Of a DNA stretch of 64,000 nt, positions 7,572 to 17,503 are shown piece after piece; position 1 is the first letter of the stretch; the number at the start of each line of letters is the position of its first letter. The position numbers were made by a program, and so were the translations under genes. A model generated the notes under the pieces. It was not told the origin of the DNA. It ran no database searches and was given only the letters and a program-made list of their open reading frames with translations. The DNA comes from Pseudomonas wayambapalatensis. GTDB taxonomy: Bacteria; Pseudomonadota; Gammaproteobacteria; Pseudomonadales; Pseudomonadaceae. The DNA lies in NCBI GenBank assembly GCA_014268975.2, contig CP077096.1, forward strand, positions 863,001 to 927,000, given 5' to 3'.

Positions 7572-10343
7572 TCAGGGCGTGTGGAGGGGGCCGGTGGCCG
7601 CTTCGCGCTGGTTCGCCCAGAACTGGATCAGTTCGCGCAACTGCGACAGTTCCACCGGCTTGGCCATGTGCCCGTCCATGCCGGCCAGGCGTGCCCGTTC
7701 CTTGTGCTCGCTGAGGATATGCGCGGTCAGTGCCACCACCGGGGTGCGCTGGCGCTGATTGGCCGCTTCCCAGTCACGCAGGCGCTGGGTCGCGGAGAAC
7801 CCATCGAGAATCGGCATTTCGCAGTCCATGAGCACCAGGTCGTAGCGCTGCGCTTTCATGGCCTCGAAGGCCTCTTCGCCGTTGCTGGCCGTGTCGGGCT
7901 CGAGGTTGAGCTTGCCGAGCATGCCGCGGATCACCTTGGTCGAGATGCTGTTGTCTTCGGCGACCAGGATACGGAAGTCGGCGGGCAGGTCCAGCGGCGC
8001 CGGCGCGCCACCGAGGGCAGCAATGATCGCCGGCTCGCGGCCACGCTGGCTCAGTTCCTCGGCCAGGGTGGTCTTGAGCGTGTAGCCGGCCACCGGCTTG
8101 GCCAGGATGCGTTTGACCCCGGCATTGCGGGCGATGATCTTGCTGGGCGCGTTGCTGATGCCGGTCAGCATGATCACCAGGATGTCGTGGTTCAGGCTCG
8201 GGTCTTCCTTGATCTTGGCAGCCAGTTGCATGCCGGTCATTCCGGGCATGTTCTGATCGAGCAGCACGGCATCGAAGTAGTCGCGCAGGTGCGCCTTGGT
8301 GCGCAGCAGCGCCAGGGCTTCCTTGCCGGAGGGCACCGCACTGACGTTCATGCCCCAGGCGCTGCACTGTTGTACCAGCACCTTGCGGCAGGTGTCGTTA
8401 TCGTCCACCACCAGCACCCGGGCATCGCGCAGCGGGCCGTCGAGATCGGCGGGCGGTTGTTCCAGGCGAAGCGGATCGAGCGGCAGTGTCAGCCACAGCG
8501 TATTGCCCAGGCTGGTGCTGGTCTTGATGCCGAATTCGCCGTGCATCAGGCCGATCAACTGCTTGGCGATCACCAGGCCCAGATGGCCGCCGAGCTTGTT
8601 GCTGGAGAGGAAGTGGTGGCTGTGCAGCTCGGCCTGCAGCAAAGCCTCGCGCTCGGCGCTGGCCATCGGCTCGCCGCTGTCCTGCACGGCGATACGCAGG
8701 CGCGGAGCGTCACCGCGCTGGTCGAGGGCCACCACCAGCAGGATTTCGCCCTGGTCGGTGTTCTTCAGGGCATTGTCCAGCAGGCTCGACAGCGCCTGGC
8801 GCAACCGCGTCGGATCGCCGCTGATCACGCGTGGCACCTGTGGCTGGGTGAAGCTGATCAGCTCGATGTTCTGCTGTTCGGCCTTGGCCCGGAAGATGTT
8901 CAGACAGTCTTCGATCAGTGCGTTGAGGTCGAACTGCACATCATCCAACTCGATCTGCCGCGACTCGAGCTTGGAGATGTCGAGGATTTCGTTGATCAGT
9001 GTGAGCAGCTCGTTGCCGGCACTGTGGATGGTTTGCACGTAGTCGCGCTGCTTGACCGACAACGGCGTGCCCAGCAGCAGCTCGGTCATGCCCAGCACGC
9101 CGTTCATCGGCGTGCGGATCTCGTGGCTGATCTTGGCCAGGAATTCGGCCTTGGCGTTGATCTCGGCGTCGCTGGCGGCGAGGGCACGGCTGGCACGCAC
9201 GCGCTCCTCGTTGATCTTGCGCAGGCGCTCGCTGACCGCAAGGTTCAGCAACAGGCCGCTGACCACGGTCAGTCCCATCAGGATGACCAGCAGCCATGGG
9301 GTGGGGGTGCGTGTCAGACCGAGCAGCGCAGGCAGCAGGACCAGGCCGCCGAGGTTGAACACCAGCATGGCCAGGGTGAACAGGCGTGCGGGGTTGTAGC
9401 CCTTGTACCAGTAGTACGTACTGGCCAGGAGCATGCTCAGGCTGCCGAGGGCCAGCAGGGTGTAGGTGGTCAGGTTCAGCGGCAGGCTGTCGATGAACAG
9501 CAGGAGCAGGCCGCTGAGGGCGGCGATCAGCATTTCTGCCTGCAGGATGCGGGTGAGCCGCAACGAGGCGCAGGGCGAGAAGAAGCGCTGGGTGAAATAC
9601 AGCCCGCAGAGCCCCGCCAGGACCAGCGTGAGGTAGGCGGCAGGCGTTTGCGCGCTGTGCCACAGGTGCCACCACGGGCCGCAGAGGTTGAGCAGGATCA
9701 AGGCGCTGAGCAGCATCAGCGCGTGGTAGAGCGCCAGTACCAGGGTGGTGCTGGAGCGCGTGTAGAAGAAGCGGATCAGGTTGTGCAGGATCAGCATCAC
9801 CAGGCCGCCGAACAGCAGGCCGAACAGCAGCGGCTGGCGTTGGTCGATGGCCGCGCTGGCCGCCGATTCCAGAGAGATTGCCGGGCGCAACTGGTGTTCG
9901 GAGACCAGACGCACGTAAATATCCAGAGGTTGCGTGGCGTTGGGCAGTGGCAGAACGTGATCGCTGCCGCGCAGGGTAGGGCTGGCATTGCCCAGTTGTC
10001 GGCCATGGTGCAACTGGCGCAGTAGCGTGCCGCCGTCGAGGGCGTAGAGGTCCAGGCGCGACAGGTCGGGCGCGAAGATGCGCAGCAGGCGTTCCTGGTC
10101 GGCGGGCTCGAGGCGGTAGTGCAGCCACAGGGCCTGGTCGGGCAGGGCGGCATCCAGCGCGTCCAGTTGCAATGGGCTGAACTGGTTGCGGTAGCGGTCG
10201 GAGCGTACGTCGGAGAGCTGCAGGCTTGCCTGTTCATCGAGCAGCACAGACCACCCGCCGCCTTGTTCGGCTGCAGCCGGAAGCAGGCAGAGCAGGGTCA
10301 GCAAGCTGACGATCAGGGCAGTGGCAATCCGAAGCCGACGCAC
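7572..10343 (-). CDS. retS: RetS-like hybrid sensor kinase
   Basis: Inner-membrane regulator which in P. aeruginosa blocks GacS and so shifts cells between planktonic and biofilm programmes. The 923-residue product has a signal peptide, a periplasmic 7TMR-DISMED2 domain (about 30-160), seven membrane helices (about 170-380), HisKA with the histidine in ISHEIRTPMNG (near 407), a HATPase domain (about 510-640) and two receivers with acceptor aspartates in LLDQNMPG (near 695) and LMDCEMP (near 840). The G1 box reads DSGEPM and lacks the second glycine, as fits a weak kinase. GTG 10343 is preferred, with AAGGA 7 bases upstream. Position next to purD matches PA4856. Confidence 0.92.
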   Translation of the reverse strand: MRRLRIATALIVSLLTLLCLLPAAAEQGGGWSVLLDEQASLQLSDVRSDRYRNQFSPLQLDALDAALPDQALWLHYRLEPADQERLLRIFAPDLSRLDLYALDGGTLLRQLHHGRQLGNASPTLRGSDHVLPLPNATQPLDIYVRLVSEHQLRPAISLESAASAAIDQRQPLLFGLLFGGLVMLILHNLIRFFYTRSSTTLVLALYHALMLLSALILLNLCGPWWHLWHSAQTPAAYLTLVLAGLCGLYFTQRFFSPCASLRLTRILQAEMLIAALSGLLLLFIDSLPLNLTTYTLLALGSLSMLLASTYYWYKGYNPARLFTLAMLVFNLGGLVLLPALLGLTRTPTPWLLVILMGLTVVSGLLLNLAVSERLRKINEERVRASRALAASDAEINAKAEFLAKISHEIRTPMNGVLGMTELLLGTPLSVKQRDYVQTIHSAGNELLTLINEILDISKLESRQIELDDVQFDLNALIEDCLNIFRAKAEQQNIELISFTQPQVPRVISGDPTRLRQALSSLLDNALKNTDQGEILLVVALDQRGDAPRLRIAVQDSGEPMASAEREALLQAELHSHHFLSSNKLGGHLGLVIAKQLIGLMHGEFGIKTSTSLGNTLWLTLPLDPLRLEQPPADLDGPLRDARVLVVDDNDTCRKVLVQQCSAWGMNVSAVPSGKEALALLRTKAHLRDYFDAVLLDQNMPGMTGMQLAAKIKEDPSLNHDILVIMLTGISNAPSKIIARNAGVKRILAKPVAGYTLKTTLAEELSQRGREPAIIAALGGAPAPLDLPADFRILVAEDNSISTKVIRGMLGKLNLEPDTASNGEEAFEAMKAQRYDLVLMDCEMPILDGFSATQRLRDWEAANQRQRTPVVALTAHILSEHKERARLAGMDGHMAKPVELSQLRELIQFWANQREAATGPLHTP

Positions 10344-10404
10344 GACGAGATCCTTTCTTGGCTGATAAGCCGGATAACAACTATGCGCGGCGTGCCGCGC
10401 CAAA

Positions 10405-10430
10405 GGCAAGGCCCCGATGGGGCCCTGTCG
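10405..10430 (-). terminator. GC hairpin downstream of purD
   Basis: On the minus strand GGGCCCC, ATC, GGGGCC is followed by TTGCCTTT. This is a short stem with an interrupted T-tract, between the purD stop and the retS start. A second palindrome (CTGCGGGCCGCAG, about 10465-10477) lies right against the purD stop. Together they plausibly separate purD from retS. Confidence 0.45.
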
Positions 10431-10478
10431 ACGAGCCGCAGGCCGCGCGCCATGGCGCTGCGACCTGCGGGCCGCAGT

Positions 10479-11774
10479 TTACTGCTGGTGCTCACCGCGC
10501 TCGCGGGCGATGGCCCGGTAGCCGATGTCGGTGCGGTAGAAGCTACCGTTCCAGCTGACTTCCTTGGCCAGGCGGTAGGCCTGCTGCTGTGCATCGGCAA
10601 CGGTGCTGCCCATGGCGGTGGCACACAGGACACGTCCGCCGTTGGTGGTCACCTGGCCATCCTTGAGCGCAGTACCGGCGTGGAACACCTTGCCTTCGAT
10701 CTTGGCCGCAGCGTCCAGGCCGTTGATCAGGTCGCCCTTGGCGTAGTCGCCCGGGTAACCGCCAGCGGCCAGCACCACGCCCAGGCTCGGGCGCGGGTCC
10801 CACTGCGCTTCGACCTTGTCCAGGGCCTTGGCGAATGCGGCCTCGACCAACAGCACCAGGCTCGACTCCAGGCGCAGCATGACCGGTTGTGTCTCGGGGT
10901 CGCCGAAGCGGCAGTTGAACTCGATGACCTTCGGATTGCCTGCCTTGTCGATCATCAGGCCCGCATAGAGGAAGCCGGTGTAGACGTTGCCTTCCTCGGC
11001 CATGCCGCGCACGGTCGGCCAGATCACCTGGTCCATCACGCGCTGGTGCACCTCGGCGGTGACCACCGGGGCTGGCGAGTAGGCGCCCATGCCACCGGTG
11101 TTCGGGCCGGTGTCTTTATCGCCGACACGTTTGTGGTCCTGGCTGGTGGCCATCGGCAGCACGTTGTGGCCATCGACCATGACGATGAAGCTGGCTTCCT
11201 CGCCGTCGAGGAACTCTTCGATCACCACGCGCGAACCGGCCTCACCGAAGGCGTTGCCGGCGAGCATGTCGCGCACGGCGTCTTCGGCTTCCTGCAGGGT
11301 CATGGCAACGATCACGCCCTTGCCTGCGGCCAGGCCGTCGGCCTTGATCACGATCGGTGCGCCTTTCTCGCGCAGGTAGGCCAGCGCCGGCTCGATCTCG
11401 GTGAAGTTCTGGTAGTCGGCGGTCGGGATCTTGTGGCGAGCCAGGAAATCCTTGGTGAAGGCCTTGGAACCTTCGAGCTGGGCCGCGCCCTTGGTCGGAC
11501 CGAAGCAGTCCAGGCCACGGCTGCGGAACAGGTCGACCACACCGATGACCAGCGGCGCTTCAGGGCCGACGATGGTCAGGTCGACGTTCTTCTCGGCGAA
11601 ATCGGCCAGTTGCTCCAGGGCGCAGACGTCGATGGCGACGTTCTCGCATTTGGCTTCGATGGCAGTACCGGCGTTGCCCGGGGCCACGAAGACTTTTTCG
11701 ACGCGGGGGTCCTGGGCGACTTTCCAGGCCAGGGCGTGTTCACGACCGCCGCTGCCGATGATCAAAACTTTCAT
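10479..11774 (-). CDS. purD: Phosphoribosylamine-glycine ligase (GARS)
   Basis: ATP-grasp ligase joining phosphoribosylamine and glycine in the second step of purine synthesis. The 431-residue product opens MKVLIIGSGGREHALAW and carries the family signature FNCRFGDPETQ and the ATP-grasp loop IKADGLAAGKGVIVA. The ATG at 11774 gives the standard start; longer in-frame extensions run into the REP spacer. It follows purH on the same strand, separated by 147 bp holding a REP pair, so the two may still be co-transcribed. Confidence 0.97.
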   Translation of the reverse strand: MKVLIIGSGGREHALAWKVAQDPRVEKVFVAPGNAGTAIEAKCENVAIDVCALEQLADFAEKNVDLTIVGPEAPLVIGVVDLFRSRGLDCFGPTKGAAQLEGSKAFTKDFLARHKIPTADYQNFTEIEPALAYLREKGAPIVIKADGLAAGKGVIVAMTLQEAEDAVRDMLAGNAFGEAGSRVVIEEFLDGEEASFIVMVDGHNVLPMATSQDHKRVGDKDTGPNTGGMGAYSPAPVVTAEVHQRVMDQVIWPTVRGMAEEGNVYTGFLYAGLMIDKAGNPKVIEFNCRFGDPETQPVMLRLESSLVLLVEAAFAKALDKVEAQWDPRPSLGVVLAAGGYPGDYAKGDLINGLDAAAKIEGKVFHAGTALKDGQVTTNGGRVLCATAMGSTVADAQQQAYRLAKEVSWNGSFYRTDIGYRAIARERGEHQQ

Positions 11775-11818
11775 GTCAAAACCTCGATTCAGGTGATCCC
11801 GAGACTGATGCCGAGCCC

Positions 11819-11890
11819 TGTGGGAGCGGGCTTGCCCGCAAATACGATGGTGCAATCACCGCCGCATTCGCGGGCAAGCCCGCTCCTACA
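11819..11890. repeat. Inverted pair of P. putida-type REP elements between purH and purD
   Basis: TGGGAGCGGGCTTGCCCGC (11821-11839) faces CGCGGGCAAGCCCGCTCCTA (11869-11888). Each unit is itself palindromic around GCGGGC and GCCCGC. Such paired REPs are typical of P. putida intergenic DNA and can stabilise mRNA ends or reduce downstream transcription. Confidence 0.85.
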
Positions 11891-11921
11891 GGGACGCTGC
11901 CAGTCTCGAGATCCGCGTGGA

Positions 11922-13529
11922 TTAGTGGCGGAAGTGGCGCATACCGGTGAACACCATCGCGATACCGGCTTCGTCAGCGGCGGCGATGACTTCTGCATCA
12001 CGCATCGAGCCACCTGGCTGGATCACGGCGCTGATGCCCACTTTAGCCGCGTTGTCGATGCCATCACGGAACGGGAAGAACGCGTCCGAAGCCATGACCG
12101 CACCCTGCACCTGCAGGCCAGCATGCTCAGCCTTGATTGCAGCGATGCGAGCGGAGTTGACGCGGCTCATCTGGCCGGCGCCGACACCGATGGTCTGGCG
12201 GTTCTTGGCGTAGACGATGGCGTTGGACTTGACGAACTTGGCGACTTTCCAGGCGAACACCAGGTCGTGGATCTCTTGCTCGGTCGGCGCGCGTTTGGTG
12301 ACGACTTTCAGGTCTTCGGCGGCGATCATGCCGATATCGCGGCTTTGTACCAGCAGGCCACCGTTGACGCGCTTGAAGTCCCAACCGGCAGCGCGCTCGG
12401 CAGGCCATTCGCCACACTCGAGCAGGCGTACGTTCTGCTTGGCGGCGACCACGTCACGGGCGGCCTGGGAGATCTTCGGTGCGATGATCACTTCGACGAA
12501 TTGGCGGTCGACGATGGCCTTGGCGGTTTCGCCGTCGAGTTCGCGGTTGAAGGCGATGATGCCGCCGAACGCCGACTCGGTGTCGGTGGCGTAGGCCAGG
12601 TCATAGGCCTTGCGAATGCCACCTTCGTTTTCCGGAACCACGGCCACGCCGCATGGGTTGGCGTGCTTGACGATGACGCAGGCCGGCTTGACGAAGCTCT
12701 TCACGCACTCCAGTGCGGCGTCGGTGTCGGCCACGTTGTTGAACGACAGCTCCTTGCCCTGCAGCTGTACGGCGGTGGAAATGCTGGCTTCGCCTTTTTT
12801 CTGCTCGACATAGAACGCCGCGCTCTGGTGCGGGTTCTCGCCGTAGCGCATTTCCTGTGCCTTGACGAACTGGCTGTTGAAGGTGCGCGGGAACTCGCTG
12901 CGGCCTTCGGTCGACAGGGTGTCCTTGGACTGGTCGATGCTGCCCATGTAGTTGGCGATCATGCCGTCGTAGGCGGCGGTGTGCTCGAAGGCCTTGAGCA
13001 TCAGGTCGAAGCGCTGGGCGTAGGTCAGGCCGCCGGCCTTGAGGCCTTCGACGATGCCGGCGTAGTCGCTGGCGTTGACCACGATGGCGACGTCCTTGTG
13101 GTTCTTCGCCGCGGAGCGAACCATGGTCGGGCCGCCGATATCGATGTTCTCGATGGCGGTCGGCAGGTCGCAACCTGGCTTGCTGATGGTGGCTTCGAAC
13201 GGATACAGGTTGACCGCGACCAGGTCGATCGGCTTGATGCCGTGCTCGTTCATGATGGCGTCGTCGGTGCCGCGACGGCCGAGGATGCCGCCGTGGATCT
13301 TCGGATGCAGGGTCTTGACCCGGCCGTCCATCATTTCGGCGAAGCCGGTGTAGTCGGCCACTTCCACCGCGTTCACGCCGTTGTCCTTGAGCAGCTTGTA
13401 GGTGCCGCCGGTGGACAGGATCTCGACACCGAGCTGTTGCAGCTCACGGGCGAACTCGAGGATACCGGTCTTGTCGGAGACGCTGATCAGGGCGCGGCGG
13501 ATCGGCAGGCGGGTAGTCTGGTCGGTCAT
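11922..13529 (-). CDS. purH: Bifunctional AICAR formyltransferase / IMP cyclohydrolase
   Basis: Catalyses the last two steps to IMP. The 535-residue product has an N-terminal MGS-like cyclohydrolase domain ([13 protein letters not shown], then [10 protein letters not shown]) and a C-terminal AICAR transformylase domain with the catalytic KHANPCGVA motif. The MTDQTT start at 13529 is preferred; a codon-level extension to 13541 is possible. It is transcribed with purD downstream and lies next to fis, as in P. aeruginosa (PA4853-PA4855). Confidence 0.97.
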   Translation of the reverse strand: MTDQTTRLPIRRALISVSDKTGILEFARELQQLGVEILSTGGTYKLLKDNGVNAVEVADYTGFAEMMDGRVKTLHPKIHGGILGRRGTDDAIMNEHGIKPIDLVAVNLYPFEATISKPGCDLPTAIENIDIGGPTMVRSAAKNHKDVAIVVNASDYAGIVEGLKAGGLTYAQRFDLMLKAFEHTAAYDGMIANYMGSIDQSKDTLSTEGRSEFPRTFNSQFVKAQEMRYGENPHQSAAFYVEQKKGEASISTAVQLQGKELSFNNVADTDAALECVKSFVKPACVIVKHANPCGVAVVPENEGGIRKAYDLAYATDTESAFGGIIAFNRELDGETAKAIVDRQFVEVIIAPKISQAARDVVAAKQNVRLLECGEWPAERAAGWDFKRVNGGLLVQSRDIGMIAAEDLKVVTKRAPTEQEIHDLVFAWKVAKFVKSNAIVYAKNRQTIGVGAGQMSRVNSARIAAIKAEHAGLQVQGAVMASDAFFPFRDGIDNAAKVGISAVIQPGGSMRDAEVIAAADEAGIAMVFTGMRHFRH

Positions 13530-13558
13530 TTCGGATTCCATAACGCGGTGGAGTCAGC

Positions 13559-13592
13559 AAAAAAGGCGCCTCTTTCAACGGAGCCGCCTTTT
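13559..13592 (-). terminator. Rho-independent terminator of the dusB-fis operon
   Basis: Read on the minus strand, AAGGCGGCTC pairs with GAGGCGCCTT (one mismatch) across a loop of about 8 bases and is followed by a run of T residues. It lies 18 bp past the fis stop and before purH. Confidence 0.7.
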
Positions 13593-13609
13593 CTGATTGG
13601 GATTCTGGC

Positions 13610-13930
13610 TTACAACAGGTCGTACTGTTTGAGCTTCTTGCGCAGGGTGCCGCGGTTGAGCCCGAGCATCTCGCTGGCCTTGGTCTGGTTGCCCTTGACG
13701 TGGTTCATCACGCTCTCGAGCAGCGGTGCCTCGACTTCCGAGAGCACCAGGTTGTACACGTCCGTGACGGTGGCGCCTTCCAGGTGGGCGAAGTAGTTGT
13801 GCAGTGCCTTCTCGACGCTGTCGCGCAGGGTCTGGCCCTCTTCGCTCGGCGTATTCAGGTGCTGCTTGAGGTTGGCGTTGTCGCTCACGGGCGTTGTTCC
13901 ACTCACTAATGTCTCGGTCATCATCGTCAT
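13610..13930 (-). CDS. fis: DNA-binding protein Fis
   Basis: Nucleoid-associated factor that bends DNA and activates rRNA and other growth-linked promoters. The 106-residue product ends in the canonical helix-turn-helix ([20 protein letters not shown]). Its ATG overlaps the dusB stop in an ATGA arrangement, the conserved dusB-fis operon of gammaproteobacteria, so its level depends on dusB transcription and translation. The first M residues (MTMMTET) leave a one- to three-codon start ambiguity. Confidence 0.97.
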   Translation of the reverse strand: MTMMTETLVSGTTPVSDNANLKQHLNTPSEEGQTLRDSVEKALHNYFAHLEGATVTDVYNLVLSEVEAPLLESVMNHVKGNQTKASEMLGLNRGTLRKKLKQYDLL

Positions 13931-14940
13931 GCGGCCACCCCTTGTCCGTCCTCTGTCTCAAGGCTCTGTCGACGTTCGGCAAAAAATGCCCGAACGTTGG
14001 CGCACTGCGCTTGGGTCTCTTCCAAGGCATTGAACCGGGCGCGAAACTCCCTGCCGCCCGTGCGTGTTGCCAGGTACCAGCCCACGTGCTTGCGGGCGAT
14101 ACGTACGCCCATGACATCCCCATAGAAGGCATGCAGCGCGGCAAGGTGCTCCAGCAGAATGCGTTCAACTTCGTCCAGCCCGGGAGCCGGAAGATGTTCG
14201 CCTGTCCGCAGGTAATGCTCGATCTCGCGGAAGATCCACGGCCGCCCTTGGGCGGCACGGCCGATCAGCAGGCCGTCGGCCCCGGTGGCATCCAGCACCG
14301 CCCGGGCCTTTTCTGGCGACGTGATGTCGCCGTTGGCGAAAACCGGGATCGACACCGCCTGCTTGATCGCGGCGATGGTGTCGTACTCGGCTTCACCGGT
14401 ATACAGGTCGGCGCGTGTGCGGCCATGCACCGCCAGCGCCTGGATTCCGGCCTGTTCGGCGATCTTCGCCACGTTCAGGCCATTCTTGTTCGAGCGGTCC
14501 CATCCGGTGCGAATCTTCAGGGTGACCGGCACATCGACCGCACCGACCACCGCATCGAGGATTTCAGCGACCAGCGCTTCATCTCTCAATAAAGCAGAGC
14601 CTGCCGCTTTGTTGCAGACTTTTTTCGCCGGGCAACCCATGTTGATATCGATGATCTGGGCACCGGACTCGACGTTGGCCCGCGCTGCCGCGGCCAGCAT
14701 CTGTGCATCGCCACCGGCGATCTGTACCGAGCGCGGCTCGGGATCGCCTTCGTGGATGCGGCGCAGGCGCGATTTGCGGCTGTTCCACAGGTTCATGTCG
14801 CTGGTGACCATTTCCGACACCACCATGCCCGCCCCCAGGCGTTTGCAGAGCGTGCGAAAAGGCTGGTCCGTGACCCCGGCCATGGGCGCGAGGATCAGGT
14901 TGTTCTGCAGTGTGTATGGGCCGATGCGTACCGCCGACAT
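13927..14940 (-). CDS. dusB: tRNA-dihydrouridine synthase B
   Basis: FMN enzyme that reduces uridine in the tRNA D-loop. The 337-residue product has a TIM-barrel start ([15 protein letters not shown]), the DIN-x-GCP-x-K motif ([10 protein letters not shown]) including the catalytic cysteine, and [11 protein letters not shown]. It is first in the dusB-fis operon. Length and start (MSAVRIGPY) fit the family. The 156 bp upstream, toward the DUF3426 gene, shows no obvious feature beyond promoter space. Confidence 0.96.
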   Translation of the reverse strand: MSAVRIGPYTLQNNLILAPMAGVTDQPFRTLCKRLGAGMVVSEMVTSDMNLWNSRKSRLRRIHEGDPEPRSVQIAGGDAQMLAAAARANVESGAQIIDINMGCPAKKVCNKAAGSALLRDEALVAEILDAVVGAVDVPVTLKIRTGWDRSNKNGLNVAKIAEQAGIQALAVHGRTRADLYTGEAEYDTIAAIKQAVSIPVFANGDITSPEKARAVLDATGADGLLIGRAAQGRPWIFREIEHYLRTGEHLPAPGLDEVERILLEHLAALHAFYGDVMGVRIARKHVGWYLATRTGGREFRARFNALEETQAQCANVRAFFAERRQSLETEDGQGVAA

Positions 14941-15096
14941 AGGTGTTCCCTGTTGTGGGGCCGGATCATTGGAGTTCGAAAAAGGGATGGCATGATACCC
15001 GCTCTCGGTGACCGGATAAAGATGGAGCTGGATAAAATCTGAGCAGTTGTGGGCTTATGACTTTTGCGCTGGTTGGCGCTCCCGCCGACCCGCCGG

Positions 15097-16410
15097 TCAC
15101 TCCGGGGATCGGAAGCTCAGGCTGTAGTTCACCGCCTTCGGGCCTGGATCGAGGATGTCCAGGGCGATGTGGATCGGCGTCTGGCTGGGCATCTCGCCGC
15201 GCCCGGCCAGCTCGCCCGACAGGTACTCGCTGGGCTTGAACCGACGACTGGCGATCAACTGGCCATTGAGGTCGGCGAAACGCAGCTCCAGCAGGGGGAA
15301 GGGCTGGCTGAAAGAGGCGCGGTTGTAGATGATCGCGTCGACTATCAGCGCGCCCTTGAAGTCTGGATGGCTGCGCACCACCAGGTTGCTGCTCTTGATG
15401 CGTGCGATGTCGACCCGGGTGGGGACCTGGCAGCCGACGATCGGGCACAGTTGCTGGAACAGCGGCCGGTAACGGTCGTGCCGGGCCATTTCATCGAAGT
15501 GGTAGTAGACATACTGGAAGGCCAGCAGGCCAGCGGCGAGCAGCGCCAGGAAGCCCCAGAGCAGGCGCTTGCCCCAGTTCGGTGCGGGCTTTTGCCAGTC
15601 CAGTTGCAGCGGGTCGTCGACGACATCGACCAGTGGTTCCTTGCGCGCACGCGAGGGTTTGGCGGCCAGCACCGGCTCCAGCCGTTCGTCGACTTCGGTG
15701 TCGTCGTCGTGGTCGTCGCGTGCCGACAGGCGCAGATTCGCGACATCGTCGTCCAGGGCCGAGAGGCCTTTTTCCGGAAGAGGCTCGTCGAGGGGCGACA
15801 GCCGCTCGTTGGCCGGTTCGTCGTGTTCGGCGGGCAGGCGGGCAGGGGCGTCTTCGTCGTCGAGTTCGAGCGCCTGTCCGAGGGTGGGTTCGGTGCGGTC
15901 CTGGGCTATCGGCTCCAGGTCGAGCGGCTCTTGCTCGCCCTGGACCGGTGCAGGTGTGGGCTGCGGGTCGGGGTCGAGGCGGTCATCGGTTGCGGTGCCG
16001 AAGGGCTCGTCACCGTGCTGCTCGGGGTGTTGATCGTCACGTCGGGCCTGCAAGGATTCGTCGCGCTCGGCGCTTTGACGCTCGGGGCGAGGGCCGCGTC
16101 GCTCCAGACGCGCAAGCTCCTGGTCCAGGTCCATGGCGTCCAGCGTGGCAGCCCAGTCGTCCTGGCTCGGCGCTGGGGGCTCGATCGCAGGCGCTGCTGG
16201 CGCAGCCGGCAACGGGGCTGCTGGCGCCGGTGCGGTGGCGACCGGCGGCGTCGGACCTTCCTGGCTTTGCTCGAGCAACTGCCGGGCGGCGTTGAATACC
16301 TGCAGGCACTGGCCGCAGCGCACCACCCCACGGGCCACGCTCAACTGGTGATACGTGACGCGAAAACGCGTCTGGCAATGCGGGCACTGGGTGACGAAAC
16401 TGTCGGTCAT
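15097..16410 (-). CDS. Zinc-ribbon, single-pass membrane protein (DUF3426)
   Basis: 437-residue protein of unknown role. An MJ0042-type zinc finger occupies the first 40 residues (CPHC and CGQC pairs). A long acidic, low-complexity proline/glutamate-rich linker follows, then a membrane helix near residue 280 (GFLALLAAGLLAFQYVYY), and a C-terminal DUF3426 domain with a CPIVGCQVP motif. It corresponds in position to PA4851, between dusB and prmA. The zinc ribbon should be cytoplasmic and the DUF3426 domain periplasmic if orientation follows positive-inside. Function not established as far as I know. Confidence 0.88.
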   Translation of the reverse strand: MTDSFVTQCPHCQTRFRVTYHQLSVARGVVRCGQCLQVFNAARQLLEQSQEGPTPPVATAPAPAAPLPAAPAAPAIEPPAPSQDDWAATLDAMDLDQELARLERRGPRPERQSAERDESLQARRDDQHPEQHGDEPFGTATDDRLDPDPQPTPAPVQGEQEPLDLEPIAQDRTEPTLGQALELDDEDAPARLPAEHDEPANERLSPLDEPLPEKGLSALDDDVANLRLSARDDHDDDTEVDERLEPVLAAKPSRARKEPLVDVVDDPLQLDWQKPAPNWGKRLLWGFLALLAAGLLAFQYVYYHFDEMARHDRYRPLFQQLCPIVGCQVPTRVDIARIKSSNLVVRSHPDFKGALIVDAIIYNRASFSQPFPLLELRFADLNGQLIASRRFKPSEYLSGELAGRGEMPSQTPIHIALDILDPGPKAVNYSLSFRSPE

Positions 16411-16464
16411 GCGGCGATCCGGGGGTTGTGCAGGGTTTGAGTCTGGCGCTTTACGAACTGTAGC

Positions 16465-17343
16465 CTAGCGACGGCGGCCGCTGATGCGCACCCAGCCATC
16501 GCCCACGACGATCGGGTCGAGGTCGAAGTCGGCGGCATAGGCTGCGGCCACTTCCTCGCCTTGCTCGGCAAGAATACCCGACAGCGCCAGCAGGCCGCCG
16601 GGACGTACCAGGCCGGACAATTGCGGTGCCAGGGAGACCAGCGGGCCGGCCAGGATGTTGGCGACCAGCACGTCGGCCTGCATCGCCGGCATGTGCTCGG
16701 GCAGGTACAGCGCCAGCTTCTCGTCGGCGATGCCGTTGCGCTGGGCGTTGTCACGCGAGGCTTCGATGGCCTGTACGTCGATGTCGGTCCCCACCGCTTC
16801 GCGGGCGCCCAGCAGCAGGGCGGCAATGGCCAGGATGCCCGAGCCGCAGCCAAAGTCGAGCACCTGGGTGCCTTCGAGCGCCTGGCCATCGAGCCATTCC
16901 AGGCACAGGGCAGTGGTCGGGTGGGTGCCGGTGCCGAAGGCCAGGCCCGGGTCGAGCAGCAGGTTGACGGCGTCTTTCTCCGGGGCCTCGTGCCAGCTCG
17001 GCACGATCCACAGGCGCTGGCCGAAACGCATCGGCTGGAAACCGTCCATCCAGCTACGTTCCCAGTCCTGGTCCTCGATGACTTCGGCCTGGTGCTCGGG
17101 GAGGTCGGCACCGGTCAGCAGCTGCAGGTGGGCGAACACCGCTTCGGGTTCGGCATCGGCTTCGAACAAGGCCAGTAGATGCGTGTGCGACCACAGGGGG
17201 GTGGTGTTGAGGTCCGGTTCGAAGATTGGCTGGTCTTCGGCATCCATGAACGTGACCGAGACGGCGCCGACTTCGAGCAGGGCGTCTTCGTAGGTTTCGG
17301 CTTGTTCCGGGCTGATGGCCAGACGTACTTGCAGCCAGGGCAT
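16465..17343 (-). CDS. prmA: Ribosomal protein L11 methyltransferase
   Basis: SAM-dependent trimethylation of ribosomal protein L11. The 292-residue length is exact for the family. The N-terminal substrate domain starts [16 protein letters not shown]. The catalytic domain has motif [17 protein letters not shown] and the NPPF-like VANILAGPL. The ATG at 17343 is standard; the longer in-frame extension is not conserved-looking. A strong bidirectional hairpin separates it from accC. Confidence 0.97.
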   Translation of the reverse strand: MPWLQVRLAISPEQAETYEDALLEVGAVSVTFMDAEDQPIFEPDLNTTPLWSHTHLLALFEADAEPEAVFAHLQLLTGADLPEHQAEVIEDQDWERSWMDGFQPMRFGQRLWIVPSWHEAPEKDAVNLLLDPGLAFGTGTHPTTALCLEWLDGQALEGTQVLDFGCGSGILAIAALLLGAREAVGTDIDVQAIEASRDNAQRNGIADEKLALYLPEHMPAMQADVLVANILAGPLVSLAPQLSGLVRPGGLLALSGILAEQGEEVAAAYAADFDLDPIVVGDGWVRISGRRR

Positions 17344-17456
17344 GGCGGGCACCTTTGGTAAATCGACAGGGGCAGCGGGAGCTGCGCGAAAGGGCGTCAG
17401 TTTACGCGAGTGCGGGGGGTTTGTGGATGTTTCACCGCCCCTGTCGCGGGGCAATG

Positions 17457-17483
17457 AAAAACCCCGGCACAGGGCCGGGGTTT
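17457..17483. terminator. Bidirectional terminator between accC and prmA
   Basis: The stem CCCCGGC (17462-17468) pairs with GCCGGGG (17474-17480) across a 5-base loop. It is flanked by an A-run on the left and TTTC on the right, so on the minus strand the hairpin is followed by TTTTT. It terminates the accB-accC transcript. Confidence 0.8.
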
Positions 17484-17503
17484 CGTGCATCACGCTAACG
17501 CGA

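Noticed and set aside
11775..11921. Inverted GC repeats between purH and purD as an insertion-sequence remnant
   Set aside because: They match the paired P. putida REP type found at several other places and no transposase or target duplication is visible.
10119..13796. 1225-codon plus-strand open frame across retS, purD, purH and fis
   Set aside because: It runs antisense over well-identified genes, crosses their boundaries and shows no recognisable domain.
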